Source of the DNA: Ailurus styani
Taxonomy: Eukaryota > Chordata > Mammalia > Carnivora > Ailuridae
Assembly: GCA_002007465.1 (NCBI GenBank)
Contig: LNAC01000031.1
Location: 5,901,009 to 5,965,008 of the forward strand
Direction of reading: 5' to 3'
DNA length: 64,000 bases
Shown here one piece after another: positions 47,542 through 58,544 of the stretch. Every line of letters begins with the position of its first letter. Within the stretch, counting starts at the first letter, position 1. The notes under the pieces were generated by a model. It had not been told where the DNA came from, made no database searches, and saw only the letters and a program-made list of their open reading frames with translations. Position numbers and translations under genes: made by a program.

Positions 47542-47665
47542 ACTGTCTTCTGAAGATTGATGTGTATTTCCTTGAGCTCTTTAATTTTGTTGCCAATTTG
47601 GATAAGCATGGCACAAATCCAGCAGGGAGGTCCAGATGAAAAAGAAAAGACTACAGCACTGAAAG
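47542..47665 (+). CDS. ARB2A: ARB2A (FAM172A) exon 2, first coding exon
   Basis: ARB2A is the mammalian homologue of fission yeast Arb2, an Argonaute-binding protein. The mammalian protein has been linked to AGO2, to co-transcriptional control of splicing, and to the ER. The exon follows a pyrimidine-rich acceptor (TTCATTCATTCTAG) and ends at AAAG before GTACAT. The coding part starts at ATG 47560 and gives 35 codons plus one base. It begins MCISLSSLILLPIWIS and continues MAQIQQGGPDEKEKTTALK, which I recognise from the human N-terminus. An in-frame TGA at 47551 closes the frame upstream. The first ATG has a weak context (T at -3, T at +4). A second in-frame ATG at 47608 has a strong one (A at -3, G at +4). 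The first 16 residues are hydrophobic and could act as a signal peptide. Confidence 0.93.
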
Positions 47666-48590
47666 GTACATACTTAATTTGCTTTTTCAAGGTATTTTCA
47701 TTGTGCCTAATGAAGGCATAGGAGTATGTAGGTGCTCTTCCATTCATTTTGATTCTAAAATAAGATTGTGTGTATTTAATCCATTTGTAATTCTTTGTAT
47801 GAGGGCATAACAACTGTTTCAGTATCTGAGATGGAGTATGTACTCAGTGAATAAATCACAGAATCATATAATTTTATAACTAAGAATTCATAAGCCTATT
47901 CTTATCCAAAGTCATATATTTAATGGTAAAACTAACGCTATAGGTCTCTTGAGTTAACACTATTGCCTTTATCATATTTTTTTTTATCAGAATGTCATGC
48001 TAGGCTAGGATAATGATTTGCCTAATAACTCAGTATTCTATCTTTGTGGCATTAATTAGGAATATTTTTTGAAAGGCTGTCCATGTTAACACTTCAGAGG
48101 GAATCTACCCTAGACATTCTTTGGGAATTTTGAGTTTGGAGTCTAAAAGAATTTTACTCCTAAAATAAGTGTGCTTTGTTGAACTGAAAGATCTCCTTAA
48201 CGGATTTTCTAAATGTTGAGATGCCAACTATGCCAGATAATGAGTCTCTACTTGTTCAATGTAGAGTCTTTGTGGTCTTCATGGTGCTTCGTAGGTAATG
48301 CCCCAGATCATCTTGACTGCAGGCATTTTTCTGAATCCCTCACTGCTATCCTTTCCTGCTTTATGAGGCTGGTTGATAAAGATACTTCAAGAATCTCTCC
48401 TACTACCTTTTATCTCTTTTCATGAAAGCCTAAAACATATATATGATAAAGCAGCCAGTTTCTTAGCTCACAATTTGCCTCATCTTGTCCCTGCTTTTAG
48501 AGCTGATGTTCTGTCAAGAGGATGGTGTAACTATCCCTTACCTTCAAAAATGGGAAATGGCTAAGAGTGTTGCTTTTTCCTGACAAATGT
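47666..48590. other. ARB2A: Start of ARB2A intron 2
   Basis: No repeat recognised. The frames at 48213-48694 show no domain and no splice context. Confidence 0.5.
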
Positions 48591-48599
48591 GAGAGACAA

Positions 48600-49395
48600 T
48601 GATGTATTGGATTAGGATGGTAACAAAGAGGATGATGACAGATTCTGATTGTTTTGAGGGAAGAGATGACATGATTTTCTGTTGGATTAGACATGGGATG
48701 TTAGAGGAGAAATCAAGATAATTTTGAAGGTTCTTGGCCTAAAAAGCTCTAAGATAAATGCTATGTATTAGATTAAGAAAACTGCGAAAAGTAGGTTGTG
48801 GTGATAATAGTGAAAAGCAAGAGTTTGGTTTTAGACGTATTAAATATTAAACTAAGATGCCACTTAAACAGGAAGGTAGAGAAGTTGAGTATGGAGTTTG
48901 GGAGAGCATTTGGGTTAGAGATAAAAAGTTTTAGGAAGCATTTGCAGAGAGGTAATATTTAAAGGATCATAGGTCCTAATTGAGATCACCAGGGATGTCA
49001 GTGTAGACAGAAAAGAGAAGAGTTCTGAAGATTGAGGCCTGAGGCATCTCAACTCTAGGGTCAGGAAGATGAAGAGGAACTGGCAAAAGAAGTTGAAAAT
49101 CAATTTCTAGTAAAATAGGCTGAGAACCAAGAGCAAGAGAGAGATCCTGAACGCCAAATGAAGAAAATGGTAGTAATTCATTCAGTCATGATAATGATTC
49201 GGGGTAGACAAGGACTGAGAAATTACTTTTAGATTTGATGGTGTGGAGGTCATTGGTAAGCATCACGAAGAGCTGTTTCTACGAATTGGTGGAAATGAAA
49301 GCTACATTGGAGAGCTTCCATAAAAAATGTATAGAGAGGAATTAGAGACAGCTGTGGACAATTCTATAGAAGACTTTAGTGTATGCTTGTATGCT
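48600..49395 (+). repeat. Ancient interspersed repeat, fuller copy of the 10090 element
   Basis: Purine-rich, with TTGGTTTTAGACGTATTAAA, GGATCATAGGTCCTAATTGAGATCACCAGGG, GAGGCCTGAGGCATCTCAAC, GTGTGGAGGTCATTGGTAAG, AGGAATTAGAGACAGCTGTGG in the order of a known dispersed repeat type that I cannot name with certainty. Confidence 0.6.
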
Positions 49396-49634
49396 GCTGG
49401 AAATGACTAGCACTCTCAAAATTATGGCTGATTTAGGACAGAAGTCAAGGAATGTGTGTCAGTTTCCTTCTAAATAGACTCACTGCGTTTCCTAGATAGA
49501 TTTTGTGCATCTTCAGGCTTAATCGATAATGTGAAAATTACATCTTCCAAATAGTCATTCCAATTGACACTTCCTCAAGCGATATATAAGAGTTTACATA
49601 GGTTTTCTGGATTTTAGAGCTACTAGAATTATGT

Positions 49635-49800
49635 AAAAAGAGTATGGATAGGGTCTAAATTGCCTGGATTCAAACTCAGGTTTTTCTGCTTACTGTGAAC
49701 TAGTTACTTAGCTTCTCTGACTCTTTTAATTCATTGGTACTATCGGAGTAAGAATGCCTGGTACACATGAGCTTGTAACAATTAATGAAGGAGTTAACCT
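49635..49800 (+). mobile_element. MIR
   Basis: GGATTCAAACTCAGGTTTTTC, GTGAACTAGTTACTTAGCTTC and the following AT-rich tail match a decayed MIR. Confidence 0.8.
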
Positions 49801-49869
49801 GGAAATATTAGAAAATAAAGTGACAGTGCATAGCAAAGTATATTTAGAACAAATTGTCAAACTGAATTA

Positions 49870-50989
49870 AACTTTATCTTTAAAGAAGTCTGCTTATCGG
49901 TTTTATCTTTTATGGATTATGCTTTTAGTGTCATGTCTATGCATCCTTTGCCTAACCCTGATGTGTGAAGGTTTTCTCCTGTGTTTTCTTCTGAAAGTTT
50001 TATAATTTTAGATTTTACATTTAAATTAATGGTACACTTTGAGTTAATTTTTATATAAGGTAGGAGATCTAAGTCAAGATGTGTGGTTGGTTGGTTGGTA
50101 TTTTAGGGGCCTGTTAATGTCTATTTGCATCAGCACCATTTGTGAAAAAACTCTTTCCACCATGGAATGACTTCTTCCATCTTTGTCAAAAATGAATTGG
50201 GTGTATTTGGGATTTGGGTGGCCTTGTTTTGGGTTGTCTGTTTCACTCCATGGATCTGTGTCTTTCTCTTCTTTAATATCACACTCAATTGATTACTTTA
50301 CTAATATATCTTAAACATGAGTAGAGTGATTCTTCCCATTTTATTCCTTTTCAAAATTGTTTAGCTATTAGCAATTCTAGGTTGTTTGCTCTTCCATATA
50401 AATTTTAGAGTAAAATTATATCTGTAGAAAAATATACTGAGATTTTGATAAGAATTATATTTAAACCAATAGATGAATGTGGGGAAAATTGACATCTTCA
50501 TTGCATCTTTCAGTCCATGACATGGTATGTCTCTCATTTACTTAGATCTTTGATGTCCTTCATCAGCATTTTGTAATTTTCAACATGTAAGTTGTAAACA
50601 TTTGTTACTAGATTTATACCTAAGATTGATTATTTAGAGTGATTGCAAACAGTGTTGTATTCTTAATTTCAGTTGCCCCATGTTAACTGATAGTTTATGG
50701 AAATGTAGTCAATCTTTATGTGTTGATATTATATCTTACGAGTTTCCTAGAGTTTCCAATAGTTCTAGGAATTTTGGGGGTAGATTCCTTGATATTTTCT
50801 ATGTAAACCATCATGTCATTTGCACATTGGACAGCATGCCTTTTATTCCTTTTCTTGCTTTTTTTGTACTTGCTAGGATTCCTAATACTAGGTTGAATAA
50901 GAATAGTGAGAAGACGGACATTCATTCCTTGTTCTCTAGGAGTGATAGTGAATGGTGACACTCCCATTTTATCCCTTTATTTTTAGACC
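49870..50989 (-). mobile_element. Old L1, antisense
   Basis: TGTGTGAAGGTTTTCTCCTGTG, CTTTGAGTTAATTTTTATATAAGG, CCTTGTTTTGGGTTGTCTGTT, CAGTCCATGACATGGTATGTC and AGGTTGAATAAGAATAGTGAGAAG are antisense L1 ORF2. Confidence 0.85.
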
Positions 50990-51132
50990 TGTAAATTATG
51001 GCTATGGGAGAAATAGCACTGTATATTGGATACTGATTCTGAGTATGTATGGACTTCTGGAGAATCTTGCTCAGCCCAGCAAGGTTCTGTCATCTCACTG
51101 ACAGTATAATCTTCAAAAGGCCATTTTACCTT

Positions 51133-51168
51133 TCTCAAACTAGCTGTTTCTCTCAAACTAGCTGTTTC
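51133..51168. repeat. 19-base tandem duplication
   Basis: TCTCAAACTAGCTGTTTC occurs twice in a row within the retroviral relic. Confidence 0.95.
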
Positions 51169-52092
51169 AGGATAGTGGGGAAAATGGTGAGACGAATGAA
51201 TTTCATGAGTATGGGACCATTGCTGCAGTTCTTTTGCTATGAAGTGAGCTCCTTGATCAGAAGCACTGCTATGTGGAATACCATGATGGTAGATAAGGCA
51301 TTCTGTAACTCCACGAATAGTAGATACAGCAGACGTATTACATGTGGGGAAGACAAATCTGTATTCAGAGAAAGTATCTGTTCCAGTAAGAACAAAATGT
51401 TGCTTCTTTCATGATGGAAGTGGTCTGATGTAATCCACTGTGATCAGGTACGTGACTGATCACTTTCAGGAACAATGCCATATTGATGACCAAGTGTTGT
51501 TCTTTTCTGATGGCAAATTGGACAATCAGTAACGGCTGTAGCCAGGTTGACTTTGGTGAGTGTAAGTTCATATTGATGAGCCCATGCATAGCAACCATCT
51601 CTGCCACCATGGCCACTTTGTTCATGAGCCCACTGGACAATGACAGGGGTGGCTGGGGAGAGAGGCTGACTGGTCTCCACAGGAGTCATCTTATCCACTT
51701 GATTTTTAATATCTTCCTCTTTCGAGGTCACCTTTTGGTGAGCATTAATTTGGGGCACAGATATCTTTCACTTCTTTTTCCTATTCAGAGGGCACTTACT
51801 CACATAACTCTTTTCCAGATTTCCTTGGCACCAGTTTTCCAATCCTGTTCCTTCCAGGTCCTTGACCATCCATTGCTCCATACCCTTAATATTTATTCCC
51901 ACACATGGCCTCTGGATTTATATCTGTATAAATTAGAAAAACCAGGTAGTTCTTTTGTTGGCATTAGGTGTTGTGCACCTCCTTATGAGTCACACTTTAT
52001 ACCTCACCTTTAGTGGCCTGCTGTGACTTGAGTGTAGTTGAAAGTCTAGATGCAAAGAGAGCTTTGGGCTGTGGGTCCTGAAGAGAATCAGC

Positions 52093-52302
52093 TTATTTAT
52101 TTATTTATTTATTGAGAGAGATTGAGAGAGAAAGAGAGAGAGAACGAGTGAGGGGGAGGGTAAGAGGCAGAGGGAGAGGGAAAAGCAAGTGGCTGTCCGC
52201 TGAGCAGGAAGCTTGATGCAGGGCTTGATCACAGTACCCTGAGATCATGACCTGAGCAGAACAAAATCAGATGCTTAACCCACTGAACCACCCAGGTGCC
52301 CC
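52093..52302 (-). mobile_element. CAN-SINE, antisense, older subtype
   Basis: Diverged copy with (TTTA)n tail and head ending CCACCCAGGTGCCCC. The flanking AGAATCAG copies are imperfect. Confidence 0.88.
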
Positions 52303-52680
52303 AAGAATCAGTTTTGTCTTGCCTGGCAACAGCCTCAGGGGAGGGGATTACAGTTTCCTTAAGCAACAAAGGTTTAATTTTCCCAGACTAAGGTAGAGAA
52401 ACTGCTTGTACTGAAGGTGGGAAAGCTTCTTCCATCAACAAAGAATTATCAGAATTTAGAGAGTCATTGTCCCCAGCTGCATCAGGGTTTTCCCAGATGT
52501 CACCATTCCAATTTGTAGGGCCCGTTCTTTCACAGTCACTGTCTTCTTTTTAACAATGGACACCTGTGAGGCTGGTAGTTCTGCTTGCATTATAATTCAG
52601 CTAGTCGCAGGGTGAGAGTCTGTGTTTGATTTTTAATAATCTCAGCCCTTCAGCTACAAGAGATAAGGCTTACCTTCAGG

Positions 52681-52882
52681 GGCGCCTGGGTGGCTCAGTG
52701 GTTTAAAGCCTCTGCCTTCAGCTCAGGTTGTGATCTCAGGGTCCTGGGATGGAGGCCGCATCTGCGTCTCTGCTCAGCGGGAAGCCTGCTTCTTCCTCTT
52801 TCCCTGCCTGCCTCTCTGCCTACTTGTGATCTGATCCCTCTCTGTGTGTCAAATAAGTAAATAAAATCTTAAAAAAAAAAAA
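52681..52882 (+). mobile_element. CAN-SINE, sense
   Basis: Flanked by AAGGCTTACCTTCAGG (52665-52680, 52883-52898). Young: perfect duplications and near-consensus body. Confidence 0.96.
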
Positions 52883-52898
52883 AAGGCTTACCTTCAGG

Positions 52899-53394
52899 AT
52901 ACACTTAGAAAATTAGAGGTTATTTACGGTGTGCTTGAGCTGGGAATTTGAATTCCTGAATTTGTCCATTTTTTCTTCTTTCTTGTCCAGTGACCTTAGG
53001 AGCAACCAACCAATCTCATGTTAGTTTTCCAAAAGTGTTTGAAAGTATCATATACAGGGCGCCTGGGTGGCTCAGTGGGTTAAAGCCTCTGCCTTCAGCT
53101 CAGGTCATGATCTCAGGGTCCTGGGGTTGAGGCCCGCATCGGGCTCCCTGCTCGGCGGGGAGCCTGCTTCCTCCTCTCTCTCTGCCTGCCTCTCTGCCTA
53201 CTTGTGATCTCTCTCTCTCTGTCAAATAAATAATTAAAATCTTAAAAAAAAAAGTATCATATACATATTCATCCAGATTAAAATGTAAATCTCATCCAGA
53301 AACACCTTCGCAGACACACTCAGAGGAAGGTTTAACCAAATATCTGGGCATGACATGGCTCAGTCAAGTTGGCACATAAAATTAACCATCACAC
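52899..53394. mobile_element. LTR remnant beside the ERV relic
   Basis: GTAAATCTCATCCAGAAACACC...CAAATATCTGGGCATGACATGG...CAAGTTGGCACATAAAATTAACCATCACA is the end of an old LTR pattern. Interrupted by a SINE at 53057. It may or may not belong to the adjacent pol relic. Confidence 0.6.
53057..53250 (+). mobile_element. CAN-SINE, sense, in LTR remnant
   Basis: Flanked by AAAGTATCATATACA (53042-53056, 53251-53265). Confidence 0.96.
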
Positions 53395-53525
53395 CATTCC
53401 TCTGTCTTTGGACACTTTGGTTGTTTCTTGGTTATTGTGAATAATGCTGCTGGGAATATGAGTGTACAAATATCTGTTTAAGTCTCTGTTTTCATTTCTT
53501 TGGGTATCAAGTGGTATTTTTATTC
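53395..53525 (-). mobile_element. L1 fragment, antisense
   Basis: CTTTGGACACTTTGGTTGTTTC, GTGAATAATGCTGCTGGGAA and TTCATTTCTTTGGGTATCAAG are antisense L1. Confidence 0.8.
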
Positions 53526-54044
53526 AAGTATTGCCTATGCTTAGTTGAAGTTTAGAATTCTAGTTGCTGAATCACTTTTAATCCCCAGAGGCGTGTTAGA
53601 AAAAACACTCGTGTTACATCTGATGCATATTTAAGTTATATGGATTCAGTCATACTATATTTTTAGGTAAATGAAGGTATTTTTAGTGGAAATGTTTTAT
53701 TATACTTGATTTTTGCCTAATCCTCTGCCTTTGGAACTCAGTTTGTGTAAAATGCAACTATAGTATTGCTTTCTTTTTAAAAAGCAGAAAAAATAATTTC
53801 TGACATTTTCTTTCTATATGACTTCTCAATGCTAATGAAATAAAATATCTATAGCTGGTTCCCTTGTTGATAGAAGAGAAGTTTTAGGAATGCCTATTTA
53901 TTTAGTTTTCATTTTGTCATTCATAGGAACATTTCAAGCAAGGCAAAAGCATATTTCTATATTCATAACTTTATTCTTTACAAGGTAAGGAAGAGTGGGG
54001 GTTAGAATATTTTAGGGTTGATATGGCACACAGGTAAGTATGGT
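53526..54044. other. Intron 2, no clear feature
   Basis: AT-rich; nothing recognised. Confidence 0.5.
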
Positions 54045-54495
54045 GATTTTGAAAGAGCATTGAGTTAGGCATTGGAAACTACTCTATTCCATTAATCCCA
54101 CTGTACTATTAAGGTATAATTTCGGACAAGCCATTTTTTCTCTCTGAGCTCATTTTCTCTCTCTTTTTTTTTTTTTTTAAAGATTTTATTTATTTATTTG
54201 ACAGAGAGAGAGATCACAAGTAGGCAGAGAGGCAGGCAGAGAGAGAGGGGGAAGCAGGCTCCCTGCTGAGCAGAGAGCCCGATATGGGCCTGGATCCCAG
54301 GACCCTGAGATCATGACCTGAGCCGAAGGCAGAGGCTTTAACCCACTGAGCCACCCAAGCGCCCTGAGCTCATTTTCTCATCTGAAAGACAGTGAAGGTG
54401 ATAACACATGCTACTATTTTATAGGGTTGTGATGATCAAGTGAGATAAAGTTTGTGAAAACTGTAAATTGGTATGTAGATGTTAGGTGACATTTT
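54045..54495 (+). mobile_element. MIR, split by a SINE
   Basis: Left part AAAGAGCATTGAGTTAGGCATTGG...GACAAGCCATTTTTTCTCTC; right part CATTTTCTCATCTGAAAGACAGTGAAGGTG...GGGTTGTGATGATCAAGTGAGATAA. Together they form one ancient MIR. Confidence 0.82.
54160..54364 (-). mobile_element. CAN-SINE, antisense, in MIR
   Basis: Flanked by TGAGCTCATTTTCTC (54145-54159, 54365-54379). Confidence 0.96.
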
Positions 54496-55430
54496 ATGAT
54501 CTGAAATGATAGACAAAGTGGCTGTTAGGCATAATATATCTGCTTATATATTAGATGGTTGCTGTGTGTCTGATTAAAAGGTTTCTAAGTTTTGAACTGT
54601 AAATGACTATAGTGAAGAAACCTCAACTCATTGGAAAGAGAAAAGAATTTTTGAGCCACTCCCAGCCATTTTTGCTATTAAAAAATCTTCTGTTTTACTC
54701 ATTTTGCAAAGAATTACATGGTGTTCAGAAATTCACTAATGAGTCATAAATTTGTCAGCCTATATCCCTTTTTAAGCCCAGTATGCATATTATGTGACAT
54801 TTCCATTTTACTAGAGAATTTGCAAACATTTTTTATTTTTGAATTTTGAAGATGCTGTATTTTTATGTGAGTTGAGGTTTATTTGATGCAGCAGTTTGAA
54901 GAATACTAAAAAATTATTTTTTTGATGGCTTATCTTTATGTCCTACAGAAAGAGACTAGAGACTGGAGATAGACAAACTACTTTTTTCTTTGGCATATTT
55001 TGATGTTCCATACAGATGGATTTGTTATATCTCTGTAAGAGATGGAAATAAAGTGTTTCTTCTGTGATAATTCTTTTGTAGGAAAAGGGACTGTTTTGCT
55101 TTATTACATATCCTAGGATCTGGTTTCTCTTCAGGAACTTGAGTTAGAATGTAAAATCTCAGTACCTAAACTTTTTAAAAAAATCTTTTCTTTGGAGCAA
55201 TAAATTTGAAGTTTATCTTTTTGTTTTTCTGAGTTTTGATGTAACTCTCTAATGACATATAGTGAGAATTTTTGTTTCATCCTATAATAAGAGCCTAAAA
55301 TGTATCACTAAATACTTGTTGATGGACTGATTCTAGCCTGAGGCAGGGAAAAGATAAGCCTAGAACAAGCATCTTGTGGTAACACAAAATAAGGAAATAT
55401 TTAAAAGACAAAAAGATAAGAAGAGCATGT
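54496..55430. other. Intron 2, no clear feature
   Basis: AT-rich; nothing recognised. Confidence 0.5.
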
Positions 55431-56204
55431 CAGTTATAGGAGCCAACTGGAAGAGCTTACAGCCATGGCCATTGCTGGAACAATTTGAGCAACAAAATAA
55501 ATGATGTAGTATTTATTATAATCCAAAATATATAATAAATATCCCTTATTCCATACTGATATGAGTAAGATTGAATAAATGTGTAAATGGAGGAAGAGAC
55601 ACAAAAATTTCATACAGAAGAATTACAAATAATATATGTAGATATTCTTTGTTCCACAAGGCAGAGCACAGTTCCACTTCTTCCTTCTTGAATGTGGGCT
55701 AGCCTTACTTACTTCCAAGAAATAGATTATAGAAAGGGAAAAATAGTAATCATAGTTGAGAAGTCTCGCAGACACTGGCTTGGCCAACTGATGGAGATTA
55801 ACATCTCCAGTGATATCCCATGGCTGTCATGTTCCCCTTGATATGATGTGAGAAGAGGGGCACTTTACCTCTGTGGTATTCTTTCTAAAAACCTGTAACC
55901 CTGGTCTAATCACAAAATTAAAAAAAAAATCAAACATACCTAAATTGCGGGTCATTCTACAAAATACCTAACCAGTATTCCTCAAAAGAGTCATGATCAT
56001 AGAAAAGAGATGAAAACTGCAATCTGTCACAGGCCAGAGGAGACTGGCAGACATGACAACTGCATGCAGGGATCCTCTGGTTGGGATCCTGGAATGGAAA
56101 ATGGACCTTAATGGGAAAACTGATGAATAATTTCTGGGCTTAGTTAATAGGAACATATAGATATTGGTTTCTTCACTTTCACAAATATACCCTGGTAATG
56201 TGGG
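55431..56204 (+). mobile_element. Probable old L1M-type 3' region, sense
   Basis: GGAACAATTTGAGCAACAAAATAAA, GCGGGTCATTCTACAAAATACC and GAGACTGGCAGACATGACAACTGCATGCAGGGATCCTCTGGTTGGGATCCTGG look like old repeat sequence. After the reverse L1 insertion it resumes at 57345 with AATAGGGGAAACTGGATAGAGG...CTTTTCTGTAAATCCAAAATTATTTCAAAATAAAATG, a known 3'-end pattern. Confidence 0.55.
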
Positions 56205-57007
56205 GTGTTTTATTTATTTTTTAAATTATTTTTTATTGTGTTATGTTAGTCACCATACAGTATATCATTAGTTTTTTTATGTAGTGTTCCATAATTCATT
56301 GTTTGCGTATAATACCCAGTGTTCCATGCAGTCCGTGCCCTCCTTAATACCCATCACCAGGCTCATCCATTCCCCCACCCCCCTCCCTTCTAAAACCCTC
56401 CATTTGTTTCCCGGAGTCCATATTCTCTCATGGTTTGTCTCCCACTCCGATTTCTCCCCCTTTGTTTTTCCCTTCTCCTAATGTCCTCCATGCTATTCCT
56501 TATGTTCCACAAGTAAGTGAAACCTTATGATAATTGACTTTCTCTGCTTGACTTATTTCACTCAGCATAATCTCCTCCCATCCCATCCATGTTGATGCAA
56601 AAGTTGAGTATTCATCCTTTCTGATGGCTGAGTAATATTCCATTGTGTAAATGAACTGCATGTTCTTTATCCATTCATCTGCGGAAGGGCATCTTGGCTC
56701 TTTCCACATTTTGGCTATTGTGGACATTGATGCTATGAACATTGGGGTACATATGGCCCTTCTTTTCACTACATCTTTATCTTTGGGGTAAATACCCAGT
56801 AGTGCAATTGCCAGGTCATAGGGTAGCTCTATTTTTAATTTTTTAAGGAACCTCCACACTGTTGTCCAAAGTGGCTGCACCAATTTGCATTCTCACCAAC
56901 AAAGTAAGAGGGTTCCCCTTTTCCCACATCCTCGCCAACATTTGTTTCTTGCCTTGTCGATTTTTGCCATTCTAACTGGTATGAGGTGGTATCTCAATGT
57001 GATTTTG

Positions 57008-57188
57008 TTTTTGTTTTTNNNNNNNNNNNNNNNNNNNNNNNNNNNNNNNNNNNNNNNNNNNNNNNNNNNNNNNNNNNNNNNNNNNNNNNNNNNNNNNNNN
57101 NNNNNNNNNNNNNNNNNNNNNNNNNNNNNNNNNNNNNNNNNNNNNNNNGAAGGCAGAGGCTTTAACCCACTGAGCCACCCAGGCGCCC
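57008..57188 (-). mobile_element. CAN-SINE, antisense, mostly inside an assembly gap
   Basis: Flanked by TCAATGTGATTTTG (56994-57007) and TCAATGTGGTTTTG (57189-57202). Only a short T-rich end and the last 40 bases of the head are assembled. Confidence 0.93.
57019..57148. other. Assembly gap (130 N)
   Basis: Run of N that falls within the SINE. Its size roughly equals the missing SINE body. Confidence 0.99.
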
Positions 57189-57344
57189 TCAATGTGGTTT
57201 TGATTTGAATTTCCCTGATGGCTAATGATGATGGACACTTTTTCATGTGTCTGTTATCCATTTGTATGTCTTCATTGGAGAAGTGTCTGCTCATGTCTTC
57301 TCCCCATTTTTTGACTTGATTATCTGTTTTTTAGGTGTTAACAA

Positions 57345-57445
57345 TAGGGGAAACTGGATAGAGGACATACAGACACTATCTGTAGTTTCTTTCAACTTTT
57401 CTGTAAATCCAAAATTATTTCAAAATAAAATGTTTATATAAAAAA
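57345..57445 (+). mobile_element. L1M-type 3' end, continuation
   Basis: Resumes the element interrupted at 56204; see that entry. Confidence 0.5.
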
Positions 57446-57544
57446 TTTTATTGACTTTTTTTATTGTATGGAAATCAAATGGTGTGAAGAATAAAAACTG
57501 CTTTGTGTTAATGACCTTTTCTTCAGTTAGCATGTTGTATTTTA

Positions 57545-57823
57545 AAGATTTTATTTATTTATTTCACAGAGGAAGAGAGATCACAAGGAGGCAGAGAGGC
57601 AGGCAGAGAGAGAGAGGGGAAAGCAGGCTCCCTGCTGAGCAGGGAGCCCGATGTGGGCCTCGATCCCAGGACCCTGAGATCATGACCTGAGCCGAAAGTA
57701 GAGGCTTTAACCCACTGAGCCACCCAGGCGCCCTTTTTTTTTTTTAAGATTTTATTTTTTTATTTCACAGAGGGAGAGAGATCGCAAGGAGGCAGAGAGG
57801 CAGGCAGAGAGAGAGAGGGGGAA
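57545..57823 (-). mobile_element. CAN-SINE, antisense, one and a half copies in tandem
   Basis: One complete SINE (57545-57733) is followed directly by a second poly-T, AAGATTTTATTT and body (57734-57823) that stops before the head. A single pair of duplications, GCATGTTGTATTTTA (57530-57544, 57824-57838), flanks the whole unit. Both copies share the variants TTTCACAGAGG and GGAGGCAGAGAGG, unlike most other copies here. Confidence 0.93.
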
Positions 57824-57838
57824 GCATGTTGTATTTTA

Positions 57839-58308
57839 ATATTGTGATTTTTTTCCCATAAAAATGGAATAACGTGCTATATTACCCCTATTTAAATTTG
57901 TAAGTTTCCTTTTTCATAAGTAGTAGTTTCATCTTTACATAAGATTTAGTGACCATTTAAAAGACCTGAAACTTTTAAAACTATAGATGGAGGTTAGTAA
58001 GATACAAATTAACGGCTGAATATTTTGAGGGGAAGAAGTTAATAATTTACTACTGTGGTACATAGGATCTAAAATTGTGATTGTTTTGGGAATTAATGAT
58101 TTTGAAAGTGCTTTTGATATTGTCATTATAGCATTGGGGAACTTAAAATTTTAAAAACATATTCAATAAGGCAATACATGAAAAGTAATCTAGTAGAACA
58201 AAAGAATACTTAAAATCAAAAATATAATCTTTGCTATTAACTTTGTTATTGAAATATAACTTTGTTATTAAGAAAATGAATGTAAGTGCATTTCATATTC
58301 TTTTCTAG
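57839..58308. other. ARB2A: End of intron 2
   Basis: AT-rich and free of recognised repeats up to the exon 3 acceptor. GAAATATAACTTTGTTATTAA contains a short internal duplication of TAACTTTGTTATT (58238-58271). Confidence 0.5.
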
Positions 58309-58410
58309 ATTTATTATCTAGGATTGATTTGGATGAACTAATGAAAAAAGATGAACCACCTCTTGATTTTCCTGATACCCTGGAAGGATTTGAATATGCT
58401 TTTAATGAAA
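58309..58410 (+). CDS. ARB2A: ARB2A (FAM172A) exon 3
   Basis: This exon is bounded by acceptor TATTCTTTTCTAG (AG at 58307-58308) and a consensus donor GTAAGT at 58411. The incoming phase 1 joins the G of exon 2 to AT here to make Asp. The translation reads [13 protein letters not shown], then [20 protein letters not shown] and E, covering residues 36-69 with one base left over. It matches the start of the conserved Arb2-homology region of FAM172A as I remember it. The 102-base length and acidic, hydrophobic-patterned sequence are typical of the family. There is no frameshift or stop. Confidence 0.94.
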
Positions 58411-58544
58411 GTAAGTGGTCTTATGCTGCATACAAGATTTATTTATCATGCTAATAGAATCATAGGACAGATATTATTCACTATTTTTATTTGCCAGTTA
58501 GAATGTTTTACATATTTCATTTTCAGGCAACATCTTTATTTTAA

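Larger units (their letters stand above)
50990..52680 (-). mobile_element. Class III (ERVL-like) endogenous retrovirus pol relic
   Basis: The minus strand carries a decayed integrase segment. In the frame at 51444-51758 a zinc-binding His-His-Cys-Cys arrangement is visible (HEQSGH, then CPICHQ about 35 residues on, around 51540-51660), followed by a region leading toward the catalytic core at 51060-51450 in another frame. Upstream on the minus strand, 51760-52680 looks like more internal sequence. Frameshifts and stops break it and two SINEs have hit it, so it has no coding capacity. Assignment to ERVL rests on the integrase pattern only. Confidence 0.65.
56205..57344 (-). mobile_element. Younger L1, antisense, 3' end only
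   Basis: Begins with the carnivore L1 3' text in reverse (TTATGTTAGTCACCATACAG, CAATACCCATCACCAGGCTC-like, CCCCCACCCCCCTCCC). It reaches the C-terminal part of ORF2, which is open on the minus strand over 56500-56883 (YDLAIALLGIYPKDKD, EIMLSEISQAEKVNYH visible). The 5' end is truncated near 57344. A SINE with an assembly gap interrupts it. Confidence 0.92.

Noticed and set aside
51483..52013. 176-codon frame on the + strand
   Set aside because: It is the opposite strand of the retroviral relic, whose integrase-like reading lies on the minus strand.
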